Source: an uncultured Anaeroplasmataceae bacterium (GTDB lineage: Bacteria > Bacillota_I > Bacilli_A > Acholeplasmatales > Anaeroplasmataceae). From it: a stretch of DNA of 64,000 bases. Of this stretch, positions 16,792 through 25,328 are shown piece after piece (within the stretch, counting starts at the first letter, position 1; every line of letters starts with the position of its first letter). The notes below the pieces were generated by a model that saw only the letters and a program-made list of their open reading frames with translations, did not search any database and was not told the origin of the DNA. Position numbers and translations under genes: made by a program. The stretch covers positions 248,001 through 312,000 of the forward strand of contig CAJTXR010000001.1 in assembly GCA_910584005.1 (NCBI GenBank), written 5' to 3'.

Positions 16792-18819
16792 TTAATCCTC
16801 CTTTCCTAAGGATTGCGGAGTCACAGAAAATGTATTTGAAATTCCATCCTTAGAATAATCATAAGGTAACTTTGCAACACTTTCTAAAGAAGCCAAAGCT
16901 CCATTTGAATCTCTACCATGCATTGGATTTGCACCTGGTGCTAAAGGCTCTCCAGCTTTACGACCATCTGGTGTATTTCCTGTTTTCTTTCCATAAACCA
17001 CATTAGAAGTAATGGTTAAAATCGACATCGTTGGAATGGAATCTCGGTAGGTATAATGCTTTTTGATTTTATTCATAAAGGTCTTCACTAACCAAACAGC
17101 AATATCATCTGCACGATCATCATTATTCCCATATTTTGGGAAATCTCCTTCTGTTTTAAAATCTGTAATGATTCCAAACTCATTACGAATTGGTGTAACT
17201 CTTGCATATTTGATAGCAGATAAAGAATCTACTGCACAGGATAATCCTGCAATACCTGTAGCAAAAAACCTTCTTACCTTTGTATCATGAAGAGCCATTT
17301 CTAATGCTTCATAGGAATACTTATCATGCATATAATGAATTAAATTTAAAGTGTTTACATATAATCCCGCAAGCCATTCCATCATTTGCTCATACTTGTC
17401 TATAACTTCCTTATAATTTAAAGGAGTATCTGTTGTTATCGCTTCAAATTTAGGAGAAACCTGTAATGGTAGACCTGTTTTTTTATCCAACATCAATTCA
17501 TCTTTCCCACCATTTAAAGCATATAATAAGCATTTAGCTAAATTAGCTCTCGCTCCAAAAAACTGCATATCCTTTCCAACTCGCATGGAAGACACGCAAC
17601 AAGCAATACAATAGTCATCTCCCATTTCAGGTCGCATCAGATCATCAGATTCATACTGTATAGAAGAGGTTTTGATTGATATTTCAGCACAAAACCGTTT
17701 GAAATTCATAGGCAAACTCTTACTCCATAATACAGTCAAATTAGGTTCAGGAGCTGGGCCTAAATTGATTAGGGTATGAAGAATACGGAACGAATTTTTT
17801 GTAACTAATGTTCTTCCATCTGTTCCCATGCCACCAATGGATTCGGTTACCCATGTTGGATCCCCAGAAAATAATTCATTGTAGGATTGAATTCTCATGA
17901 ATTTTACAATCCGAAGTTTCATAACAAAATGATCGATAAGTTCTTGGGCTTCTTTTTCTGTTAAAATTCCTTTTTTCAAATCCCGCTCAATATAAATATC
18001 TAAAAATGTAGAATTTCTACCAATAGACATTGCCGCTCCATTTTGATCTTTAACTGCTGCTAGATATCCAAAATAAAGAGCTTGAATGGCTTCCTTTGCG
18101 GTTGTAGCCGGATCAGAAATATCACAATGATAAGAATTTGCTAATTCTTTTAATGCTTTTAATGCTTTAATCTGCTCTGAAAGTTCTTCACGATCGCGAA
18201 TCTTATCCGGTGTCATTTCTCCCTCAATTAAAGATTTATCTAACTCCTTATGACGAATCAAATAATCCACACCATAAAGAGCTACACGGCGGTAATCCCC
18301 AATAATTCGCCCTCTTCCATATGTATCTGGCAAACCTGTTAAAATGTGTGCAGAGCGAGCAGCTCGCATTTCTGGGGTATATGCATCATATACACCATCA
18401 TTATGGGTTTTTCGATATTTTGTAAAAATCTCTTTCACACGGTCTGAAACTTGATATCCATACATCTCACAAGCCTGTACTGACATTTTAATGCCACCAA
18501 AAGGCTGTAAAGCTCTTTTAAACGGCCGATCTGTCTGTAAGCCTACAATCTGTTCTAATTCTTGATCAATGAATCCTGGAGCATGACTTGTAAGTGTGGA
18601 TATAATATCCGTATCGGCATCTAAAACACCCCCTGCTTCCCGTTCCTTCTTGGATAAATCTAAAATGATCTCCCAAAGTTTTTTTGTGGCTAGAGTGGGT
18701 TCTTCTAGAAAACTTGCATCTCCTTCATAAGGAGTGTAATTCCTTTGAATGAAGTCACGAACATCGACCTCATCATTACTCCACTTTCCAAGGGTAAAAC
18801 CTTCCCATCCTTTATACAT
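16792..18819 (-). CDS. pflB: Pyruvate formate-lyase, large part lacking the glycyl radical domain
   Basis: Converts pyruvate and CoA to acetyl-CoA and formate in anaerobic metabolism. The chain of 675 residues carries the catalytic Cys407-Cys408 pair in YCIACCVSS and PFL-typical sequence throughout (QPFGGIK near 105-111, TYGRGRIIGDYRR near 166-178). It ends in SLGKED followed by TAA, about 80 residues short of normal, because the glycyl radical segment is encoded by the next gene. I place the start at the ATG 18817-18819 (MYKGWEGF, the usual PFL beginning) because AGAGGAAG lies just upstream; an in-frame ATG ten codons earlier at 18849 has no such site. Its activase is encoded upstream, and a promoter with a perfect 17-nt spacer lies in front. 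Confidence 0.93.
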   Translation of the reverse strand: MYKGWEGFTLGKWSNDEVDVRDFIQRNYTPYEGDASFLEEPTLATKKLWEIILDLSKKEREAGGVLDADTDIISTLTSHAPGFIDQELEQIVGLQTDRPFKRALQPFGGIKMSVQACEMYGYQVSDRVKEIFTKYRKTHNDGVYDAYTPEMRAARSAHILTGLPDTYGRGRIIGDYRRVALYGVDYLIRHKELDKSLIEGEMTPDKIRDREELSEQIKALKALKELANSYHCDISDPATTAKEAIQALYFGYLAAVKDQNGAAMSIGRNSTFLDIYIERDLKKGILTEKEAQELIDHFVMKLRIVKFMRIQSYNELFSGDPTWVTESIGGMGTDGRTLVTKNSFRILHTLINLGPAPEPNLTVLWSKSLPMNFKRFCAEISIKTSSIQYESDDLMRPEMGDDYCIACCVSSMRVGKDMQFFGARANLAKCLLYALNGGKDELMLDKKTGLPLQVSPKFEAITTDTPLNYKEVIDKYEQMMEWLAGLYVNTLNLIHYMHDKYSYEALEMALHDTKVRRFFATGIAGLSCAVDSLSAIKYARVTPIRNEFGIITDFKTEGDFPKYGNNDDRADDIAVWLVKTFMNKIKKHYTYRDSIPTMSILTITSNVVYGKKTGNTPDGRKAGEPLAPGANPMHGRDSNGALASLESVAKLPYDYSKDGISNTFSVTPQSLGKED

Positions 18820-18866
18820 AAATCTTCCTCTTCTTTCTAAGGTAGTCATAACTAACTACCAATTGC

Positions 18867-18895
18867 ATTGTAGCAAATAATATTTTAGCTTTCAA
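18867..18895 (-). promoter_or_regulatory. Promoter of split pflB
   Basis: Minus-strand TTGAAA, 17 nt, TACAAT. The -35 overlaps one arm of an inverted repeat (TCAACA / TGTTGA at 18892-18910) that could be a regulator site. Confidence 0.55.
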
Positions 18896-18910
18896 CACAA
18901 AAAATGTTGA
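18892..18910. repeat. Inverted repeat at the pflB -35 region
   Basis: TCAACA, 7-nt A-rich centre, TGTTGA. It has no T run on the minus side, so it is not a clear terminator; its placement over and just upstream of the -35 would suit a repressor or redox regulator. No family is assigned. Confidence 0.35.
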
Positions 18911-18937
18911 TTTTTCAAAAAAAATTTAAATTTTGAC

Positions 18938-19270
18938 TTACTTATTTCCAAATTTTTCCTTTATTTCCTCTATTTTAGCATCTAACCATAGTTCTAGAAT
19001 TTCTAAAGGTTGATATCCACGACACCGAGCCCATTCAATTTCATTATAAAATATCAATACAGTTGGAACACTTTCAATATTCCATCGTTGAGCTAAAACA
19101 GATGTTTCTAAAGTGATTTCTATATGATGTAAAATACAATCTGAACGATTCTTTGTAACTTGATTTAATACCGAAGCTAGTGAGTAGCAATTCGCACAGG
19201 ATGACCCAGATACCTCAATCACTGAAATTCCTTGTAATGCTTCTTGATAATTTTCAAGATTTAGTTTCAT
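18938..19270 (-). CDS. Thioredoxin-fold protein with CxxC motif
   Basis: 110 residues with a thioredoxin fold pattern: beta strand, SSCANC with Cys25-Cys28 at the start of helix 1, and a cis-Pro region IESVPTVLIF near 75-84. The active-site sequence CANC differs from WCGPC, so the redox partner and potential are uncertain. It overlaps the pflA end by 17 bp (GGAG 9 nt before the ATG) and so is co-translated with the PFL activase; protection or reduction of PFL-related cysteines is a guess from context. It ends about 120 bp before pflB, a gap that holds the pflB promoter. Confidence 0.85.
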   Translation of the reverse strand: MKLNLENYQEALQGISVIEVSGSSCANCYSLASVLNQVTKNRSDCILHHIEITLETSVLAQRWNIESVPTVLIFYNEIEWARCRGYQPLEILELWLDAKIEEIKEKFGNK

Positions 19271-20000
19271 ATAAATTTACTCCTAATATTTTTTTGGCAT
19301 GAAGAACTTCTTCTTTCGTAGGAGGACAAATCCCCTCTAATGCATAGGGGATGCCCAATTGTTGATATTTAGGTATGCCCATCGTATGATATGGCAAGAC
19401 CTCTACTTTCTCGACTGTATTTAAAGTATCTATAAACTCTTTTAATCTAAATAGGTCACAATCATTTAAAGTAATTGTAGGAACCAAAACATGACGAATC
19501 CACATTTTTTTATTGTGCTCAGAAAGGAACTTAGCAAATGCAAGCACGGCTTCATTTCCAAAACCAGTCAATTTTTGGTGTTGTTCAGAATTGATGTGTT
19601 TAATATCTAACAAAAATAAATCCGTATACTTTATCAGTTCCAAATACTTTTGATATACTTTTTGATCTTGAGTAGTAAAAGTTATTCCTGAAGTATCACA
19701 GGCAGTGTGAATTCCTTCTGCTTTGAGGACCTTAAAAAGTTCAATAACAAAATCTATTTGTAGTAGAGGCTCACCTCCTGATACTGTTACTCCTCCTGTA
19801 GTACCATAATAGCCACGATATTTTAAAACTTGTTCTACAATTTCTGTAACACTGTATTCCTTAGCCCCATTCATACTCCATGTATCTGGATTGTGACAAT
19901 ACTTACATCGTAAAGGGCACCCTTTCAAAAAAATAACAAATCGAATTCCTGGACCATCTACTGTTCCAAAGGACTCAAATGAATGAACTTTCGCTTTCAT
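19254..20000 (-). CDS. pflA: Pyruvate formate-lyase activating enzyme (radical SAM)
   Basis: Radical SAM enzyme that creates the glycyl radical on PFL. The CxxxCxxC cluster is visible as GCPLRCKYCHNPDTW (Cys28, Cys32, Cys35), followed by the SAM-binding GGVTVSGGEPLLQ. Length 248 is normal. It lies 2 nt after the DHH gene and overlaps the thioredoxin-like gene. With pflB split downstream, its substrate here would be the small glycyl radical polypeptide, presumably bound to the large part. Confidence 0.96.
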   Translation of the reverse strand: MKAKVHSFESFGTVDGPGIRFVIFLKGCPLRCKYCHNPDTWSMNGAKEYSVTEIVEQVLKYRGYYGTTGGVTVSGGEPLLQIDFVIELFKVLKAEGIHTACDTSGITFTTQDQKVYQKYLELIKYTDLFLLDIKHINSEQHQKLTGFGNEAVLAFAKFLSEHNKKMWIRHVLVPTITLNDCDLFRLKEFIDTLNTVEKVEVLPYHTMGIPKYQQLGIPYALEGICPPTKEEVLHAKKILGVNLYETKS

Positions 20001-20002
20001 GC

Positions 20003-20935
20003 TTAAACCAACAACCTATCCATATCCTTGATTACCAAATCTGCTTCTTCAAAACTATTTAGCGTAGCTCCACAGGCCAAATCATGCCCTCCACCACCAT
20101 ATTTTTTAGCAATATGGACAATTGAAATATCCCGAGAGCGAAATTCACCTACAATAGTATTATTTGCAGGATCATATGTAAAATTACACCAAATTGAAAT
20201 TTCTTTAATTCCTGCCATAACGCCAACCATACCTCGAGATATATTAAAGAAATCTACATTGAATTTTTCATATATTTCTGGTCCATTTTTTAGGTATGCA
20301 ACACCATGTTCTGTAGTTTCAAATCGGTTCGCAAACCAATTTTTTAATTGTCGTTCTTCTAAACTTTCCGTGTATAAGTTTTTATAAATAAACTCCTTGT
20401 CGGCTCCAAGATCTAAAAGTTTTCCTGCAATCGCAAGTGTCTTTCCTGTTGTTTCTTGGTATTGAAACCGACCACTATCTGTAACAATTCCACCATATAA
20501 AGCAGTTGCTGCCTCAGATGGAATGTTCCATTTCTTTTCTAATAAAAGTTCAGTAATAAGTTCAGCACACGCAATTTTTGAATCATCCTTGATCACATTC
20601 TTTGTGATATCACATTCATTTTTATGATGGTCAATGACAAAAACCTCTTTTGCCATCAAATATCTAGAGTCACTCACCATATTGGATACAGCAACATCAA
20701 CAATAATGACTAAGCTATTTTGATATACTTCATCTGAAATTTGATCCATTTCTCCTAAAAAAGCATAACGATTACTCATATCCCCAACCATATAGATCTT
20801 TTTTTGTGGATATGCTTTTCTTAAAACAAGTGCTAACCCTCTTTGGCTTCCTAAAGCATCTAAATCTGGTCTTGTATGACGATGAATTATAATTGTTTCA
20901 TATTCTTTTATTTTCTTAAATAATTGTTTTACCAT
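20003..20935 (-). CDS. DHH-family phosphoesterase (NrnA-like)
   Basis: DHH/DHHA1 enzyme of 310 residues. Metal-binding motifs: RHTRPDLDALGS (18-29, DxD), VDVAVSN, the DHHKNE motif near 126, and the C-terminal GGGGHDLACGA near 280. This architecture is typical of NrnA-type enzymes, which degrade nano-RNA and/or pAp, or cyclic dinucleotide breakdown products; which substrate applies cannot be read from the sequence. ATG with GGTAGGAT upstream and an extended -10 promoter. It is the first gene of the DHH-pflA-thioredoxin transcript. Confidence 0.9.
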   Translation of the reverse strand: MVKQLFKKIKEYETIIIHRHTRPDLDALGSQRGLALVLRKAYPQKKIYMVGDMSNRYAFLGEMDQISDEVYQNSLVIIVDVAVSNMVSDSRYLMAKEVFVIDHHKNECDITKNVIKDDSKIACAELITELLLEKKWNIPSEAATALYGGIVTDSGRFQYQETTGKTLAIAGKLLDLGADKEFIYKNLYTESLEERQLKNWFANRFETTEHGVAYLKNGPEIYEKFNVDFFNISRGMVGVMAGIKEISIWCNFTYDPANNTIVGEFRSRDISIVHIAKKYGGGGHDLACGATLNSFEEADLVIKDMDRLLV

Positions 20936-20958
20936 TCTATCCTACCTCACTCTACTCA

Positions 20959-20967
20959 TTATAGCAT
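20959..20967 (-). promoter_or_regulatory. Extended -10 promoter of the DHH-pflA operon
   Basis: TGCTATAAT on the minus strand, 24 nt upstream of the DHH start codon; only a poor -35 (TTGTTT at a 19-nt spacing). Confidence 0.5.
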
Positions 20968-20984
20968 AAATGTGGCAAAATAAA

Positions 20985-21019
20985 ACAAAAAAATCCCTCA
21001 AAATTGAAGTTTGAGGGAA
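20985..21019 (-). terminator. Intrinsic terminator after the phoH/membrane protein operon
   Basis: Perfect 9-bp stem TCCCTCAAA/TTTGAGGGA, 7-nt loop, then seven T in a row on the minus strand. Ends the operon that includes yqfC, yqfD, phoH and the 656-residue membrane protein. Confidence 0.9.
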
Positions 21020-21025
21020 AGAAAG

Positions 21026-22996
21026 CTAATGTTTCAATAAAACACAAGTTGAGTCTGTTAAAAGGATCATTTTTAGAGCTAGTTCATCATAGTCTTCTGC
21101 AAATAGAACGAATCTACGATTTAATGTGCCTCTTCCTTTTACACGAAGAGCTTGAACTTTTTTATAATTTTTCTTCTTTTTTAATGTATCTGCACTGACA
21201 ATTTCATCATCATGATATAGATTACACAAGGTATCCAAATAAATCTCTTGGGGTTCATTTTTAATATCATCATTTAAATCGATTCTAGGAATATATTCTA
21301 AAAGAGAATCTGGAAAATGCTCTGGAATACTCTTCGCATTGACCAAATCACTCATTAAAGATAAGTCATATCCTAATCCCTTTAGAATAACTTTTCCACT
21401 AGGCATCAATAAAGTATCATAAGCAATTGGTTCATAAAAATTCAATTTAGAAAGAGCATTATCTTGAATCATTTGATTGATTGCCTCCATAAAAGAATCA
21501 AAAGACTGATTCAAATTAAACTCTTTTATTCCTATTGTGGCAATAAGTTCTTGTTCATAAGTCAAAAGAACTTGTAATTCCTTTTGGTCAAACTCTTCCC
21601 CTGTTTTTAAAATCCTTGAAGTAAATCCATAGCTTAATAAATAATTTTTCGTTTTTGAATAAATTTGTTTGGTTAAAGTAGACGAATACATCATTCGCTC
21701 CTCAAAGCGAAATTCTTCCATATAAGGTAAATTGGGTAAAATGAGCTGACCTCCCAAATCAATCTCAATGTTGTAAAACCGGACATCCTCTTGATCGTCA
21801 AAACTCTCTTCTATGGTCTTATCCATAATTTGCTTTAACGTATCTTCTACCTTCGTAGAATGCTTATCAAAATTTTTATATCTTAAAAAGTAGAATATAA
21901 ACGTAAAAATAAAACAACAAGCAAAAACACTCAAAGATAGTAAAGATAATAAATGTTTAAAAATGTAAGCATCATTATCCTTTGGTTCTATGAATCCTAA
22001 GGCTGCAGATAGAATATAGATAAAGGAAAAAAACAATAAAAAGATTTGTATTGCTAATACATAATCCGTTTTAACAATGTCCTTTGCCTTGACTTTACCG
22101 AATAGAATCGTTAATGCAACGAGTAAAATCTCTCCAATTGCAATCACAATGAATACATAAGGCTGAGAAATTCCCAAAATGGCATTTGGATAGGTTTTAT
22201 GGATCGCAAGCATTGCGACAAAGCCTAATAAAAAAGGAAACAAAATATGATACTTTTCTAATAAGGATGAAACGTAACTTCTTCTTCTAAAAATCGCTTT
22301 TGCTTCATATGAATTCGCTCTTAAGAATAAAGCTAAGAAAGGTAATGTCAAATAAGAAGCACTTAGATTTAAAGTAACAATCCCACCCAAAATAAAGCAA
22401 ATAAAAACAAAATGAAGATAATCAAAAACATTTAATTTTTTTTGATCCGTTAAATTCGTTAAAATTAAATAAAAAATTGGAATTGTATAGGCCATAATCC
22501 GAAGGACATAATAAAAATTGGTATGAAATTCTTCATTTGTATTATTTAAAACATAATAAAAAATAAAAGATAAACTAAACCCCACGAAAAATAACGCAAC
22601 CAAAGGGAATCGGTAATTCAACCTCGAAAAAAAGATTTTAGACCGTGACTCCTCATACCCATCAATTTTATAGCAAATTCCTTTATATAAAATTTGGGCA
22701 AACAACAACAATGTCATAATAATACTATAAATATTCCCATTTAAAATCACAAAATATAAATTCACAAAGATAGCAACAATAGATAATACATCAATCATAT
22801 TTACCTTAATTTCCATATTCCCTAAATTCAAAAGGATAAAAATTAAAGGCCAAATGTAAATTACAAATTTATAATCATCTGTAGTAGCTAAATCCACTTG
22901 ATGAAAGGAATACATCAACAAAAAGATAAACGTATAGATTACCCACAAATCATATTTTTTAAATAAATAAATAAAATAATTAGCTAAATTTTTCAC
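21026..22996 (-). CDS. Unknown polytopic membrane protein with cytosolic C-terminal domain
   Basis: About 656 residues: an N-terminal half (to about 375) with roughly ten hydrophobic helices, then a soluble, charged C-terminal half of about 280 residues. I do not recognise the family. Its place right after yqfC-yqfD-phoH is where many Firmicutes carry the 7TM-HD phosphodiesterase PgpH (yqfF), but I find no HD motif, so it is not an obvious PgpH. The GTG at 22994-22996 is preferred because AGAGGT sits 6 nt upstream; a GTG two codons earlier overlaps that site. It is the last gene before a strong terminator. A sensor or envelope role is speculation. Confidence 0.75.
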   Translation of the reverse strand: MKNLANYFIYLFKKYDLWVIYTFIFLLMYSFHQVDLATTDDYKFVIYIWPLIFILLNLGNMEIKVNMIDVLSIVAIFVNLYFVILNGNIYSIIMTLLLFAQILYKGICYKIDGYEESRSKIFFSRLNYRFPLVALFFVGFSLSFIFYYVLNNTNEEFHTNFYYVLRIMAYTIPIFYLILTNLTDQKKLNVFDYLHFVFICFILGGIVTLNLSASYLTLPFLALFLRANSYEAKAIFRRRSYVSSLLEKYHILFPFLLGFVAMLAIHKTYPNAILGISQPYVFIVIAIGEILLVALTILFGKVKAKDIVKTDYVLAIQIFLLFFSFIYILSAALGFIEPKDNDAYIFKHLLSLLSLSVFACCFIFTFIFYFLRYKNFDKHSTKVEDTLKQIMDKTIEESFDDQEDVRFYNIEIDLGGQLILPNLPYMEEFRFEERMMYSSTLTKQIYSKTKNYLLSYGFTSRILKTGEEFDQKELQVLLTYEQELIATIGIKEFNLNQSFDSFMEAINQMIQDNALSKLNFYEPIAYDTLLMPSGKVILKGLGYDLSLMSDLVNAKSIPEHFPDSLLEYIPRIDLNDDIKNEPQEIYLDTLCNLYHDDEIVSADTLKKKKNYKKVQALRVKGRGTLNRRFVLFAEDYDELALKMILLTDSTCVLLKH

Positions 22997-23016
22997 TATC
23001 ACACCTCTTACTACAT

Positions 23017-23973
23017 TTAATTGGATAGCTTTTCAAAGCGTTCAATTATTTTTCCAACTAAAGGATGACGAACCACATCAAAGATGGCAAATTCAATCAC
23101 ACCAACTTCTTTAATGTCCTTAAGCATCTCTGATGCAATTTTCAAGCCAGAACGCTTAGAATTTGGTAAATCCACCTGGGAGCAATCCCCTGTAACAATC
23201 ATCTTTGAATTGAAACCCAAACGAGTTAAAAACATCTTTAATTGTTCTACTGTTGCATTCTGTGCCTCATCTAAGATGATAATCGCATTTTCTAATGTTC
23301 TTCCCCGCATATATGCAAGAGGAGCTATCTCTAGTACCTGCTTTTCAATTAGAGCGTTTGTTTGTTCCATACCTAGCATTTCGTATAAGGCATCGTATAG
23401 CGGTCTTAGATAAGGATCTACTTTCTCTTTTAAATCTCCAGGTAAAAATCCTAAGGACTCTCCTGCTTCTACTGCTGGTCTTGTTAAAATTATTTTTTGT
23501 ACAATGCCCTTTTTTAGCATCATAACAGCGTAAACAACAGCCAAATATGTTTTCCCACTTCCCGCAGAACCGATTGAAAAAATTAAATCTTTTTTTTCAA
23601 GCATTTTTAAATAAGCCTGTTGTTGAAGCGTTTTAGCATATACTGGTTTATTGTTCTGATTAAATCCAATGGGCTTTCTTGTCTTTAAAAAATGAAGATA
23701 TTCCTCTAATTTAGCTGCTTCAATCATTCGTTTTAAATAAATAATATCTCGAGCAGTGATATGAATTCCCAAAGAGGAAATGAGTAATAATGCATGCATG
23801 TATTGTTCTAAACTTGCAATCTCTTTTTCATTTTCTAAGTCGCATAAAATGCTATCCCCATGAATATCAATCATACATTCAAAAAGCTCTTCAATTGTTT
23901 TCAAATTGTTATTTTCTATCCCACAAATATTTTTAGCATCATTGGCACTTGGAATTTGGCATTGCAATTTCAT
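23017..23973 (-). CDS. phoH: PhoH-like ATPase
   Basis: 318 residues with Walker A GSAGSGKT (135-142), the PhoH signature with RPAVEAGESLGFLPGD, Walker B IIILDEAQNA and a TGDCSQVDLP sensor segment. PhoH proteins are RNA-linked P-loop ATPases; in Gram-positive genomes they sit between yqfD and ybeY, suggesting RNA metabolism. The ATG at 23971-23973 has GGAG 7 nt upstream and lies 4 nt after the yqfD stop; an in-frame ATG 13 codons earlier would overlap yqfD and lacks a site. Secure identification. Confidence 0.95.
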   Translation of the reverse strand: MKLQCQIPSANDAKNICGIENNNLKTIEELFECMIDIHGDSILCDLENEKEIASLEQYMHALLLISSLGIHITARDIIYLKRMIEAAKLEEYLHFLKTRKPIGFNQNNKPVYAKTLQQQAYLKMLEKKDLIFSIGSAGSGKTYLAVVYAVMMLKKGIVQKIILTRPAVEAGESLGFLPGDLKEKVDPYLRPLYDALYEMLGMEQTNALIEKQVLEIAPLAYMRGRTLENAIIILDEAQNATVEQLKMFLTRLGFNSKMIVTGDCSQVDLPNSKRSGLKIASEMLKDIKEVGVIEFAIFDVVRHPLVGKIIERFEKLSN

Positions 23974-23977
23974 AAAA

Positions 23978-25051
23978 TCACTCCTTAGGACGAAATTCTC
24001 CCATCGATTCATATTTTTTCACAATGAAAGTAAAATGGTAGGCTTCTTCATCTGTTTCAATTTTGGTATTGGTAATTCCCAAAATCTTTTCTAATTCATT
24101 CGTTTTATGCGTTTGAAAATCTTCTTGAATGATTTTCTCTGCTTCAATCAAAGCCTCTTTTTCATTATATGTTTTAATTATAGCATTTTTTTTCGTTTCT
24201 GCAATTTTTTTTAACGACAAAAAATCAAACAAGTTAAAAACAAGATGTTCTTCTTTAGAAAATAAATCAAAATCTGTTTTTTTAGATAAAGAAAAAGTAT
24301 GACCAAAAACTTTTAAATCGTAATAATTGGAATGTTCTGTAGAAATTACTTCTTCTCTTTTTGTTTTTGGAATTGAAAGAACCACACGATCATAACATGT
24401 TCCTAAAACAAGTCCACTCACTACCTCATTTCCTTCAATCAACACCTCACCCGTACGAACATATTTATTTTTCGCTACCAGTGCTTTTCCATGATACGTA
24501 TAAAATAAATCTACAATTCCATCTTTTTTAGAAACAATATCTCCAACAAGTTCAGAACGATTTAAATAGGATGGGTCATCAACATTTGCTATATAGACAT
24601 GAATGACATTATTTTTACAATTCACATTGATATAGGGATATTCAAAATATTTTTTTTGTAAATCTTTAGAATATTTTTTATAATCCATACTACAAAAATT
24701 GAAGCATAATAATTTTTTATAGCTTGACTTTATTTGGACTTCAATTTCATTGTTTATTGGCGTACTACGATTAAATTCAATTCGGCTCACTCGGTAAAGA
24801 TTCATATATAGAATAGAAAGAAAAAAAAGAATGCCTGAGAGTAACAATCCATATCGTGAAAAGAAACGCTTTACTTTGGATTGTATACTTTCAATTACTT
24901 TAAATTCGTAGTTTGTCCGTTTTAAAATATTATAAGATCCACTCTCAATTTCAAATAAAACTTCTTCCCCAACAATCTCTAAATTTGTAGCAACAATTTT
25001 ACTACTAATTTTAAAATAATCCTCTTTACTCATTTTGATTTTATAAATCAT
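23978..25051 (-). CDS. yqfD: Sporulation protein YqfD-like
   Basis: 357 residues: an N-terminal soluble part, one strong membrane helix around residues 70-90 followed by RVSRIEF, then an extracytoplasmic domain with PYINVNCKNNVIHVYIAN and a later GKALVAKNKYVRTGEVLIEGNEV segment. This pattern, together with a yqfC-like gene upstream and phoH downstream, identifies the YqfD family, needed for stage IV sporulation in clostridia and bacilli. It ends in TGA. Whether this organism sporulates cannot be decided from the window. Confidence 0.85.
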   Translation of the reverse strand: MIYKIKMSKEDYFKISSKIVATNLEIVGEEVLFEIESGSYNILKRTNYEFKVIESIQSKVKRFFSRYGLLLSGILFFLSILYMNLYRVSRIEFNRSTPINNEIEVQIKSSYKKLLCFNFCSMDYKKYSKDLQKKYFEYPYINVNCKNNVIHVYIANVDDPSYLNRSELVGDIVSKKDGIVDLFYTYHGKALVAKNKYVRTGEVLIEGNEVVSGLVLGTCYDRVVLSIPKTKREEVISTEHSNYYDLKVFGHTFSLSKKTDFDLFSKEEHLVFNLFDFLSLKKIAETKKNAIIKTYNEKEALIEAEKIIQEDFQTHKTNELEKILGITNTKIETDEEAYHFTFIVKKYESMGEFRPKE

Positions 25052-25053
25052 AA

Positions 25054-25242
25054 TTATGCATCTCCTAGTTCGATTTTATGAATAACGCCTTCTATGATAA
25101 TTACTTCTTTATCTAATTTCAAAACATGCAGATTTTTCCCTTGAATCTTCAATTTTTCAAGTATAATTAAATCATGATTGATTTGTTTAATTTGCCGATA
25201 ATTGTTGATGGCTAAAATATTTTTATAAAATTCAAACTGCAT
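25054..25242 (-). CDS. yqfC: YabP/YqfC family small protein
   Basis: 62 residues, shorter than the usual ~90, with the beta-rich pattern of YabP/YqfC: an N-terminal ILAINNYRQI segment and a GKNLHVLKLDKEVIIIEG core followed by a final Ile-rich strand. Two bp separate it from yqfD. The start ATG has AGAGGGA 5 nt upstream. Family assignment rests on position and the short core motif. Confidence 0.7.
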   Translation of the reverse strand: MQFEFYKNILAINNYRQIKQINHDLIILEKLKIQGKNLHVLKLDKEVIIIEGVIHKIELGDA

Positions 25243-25299
25243 ATTATCCCTCTCGCTTTAATATATGAGGTTTAAAGAATTTAATTTCATTGCTAAAAA

Positions 25300-25328
25300 G
25301 AAAAAAAGGCAATTCTAAACGAATTACC
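25300..25328 (-). terminator. Intrinsic terminator after the RluA-type gene
   Basis: Stem GGTAATT/AATTGCC (7 bp with one G-U pair), 7-nt loop, then seven T on the minus strand; the stem begins at the stop codon of the pseudouridine synthase gene. Confidence 0.7.

Noticed and set aside
18820..18849. Longer pflB start at 18849
   Set aside because: No ribosome site there; the ATG at 18819 has AGAGGAAG and gives the conserved PFL N terminus.
21026..22996. PgpH (7TM-HD phosphodiesterase) at the position after phoH
   Set aside because: Similar topology and position, but no HD catalytic motif was found.
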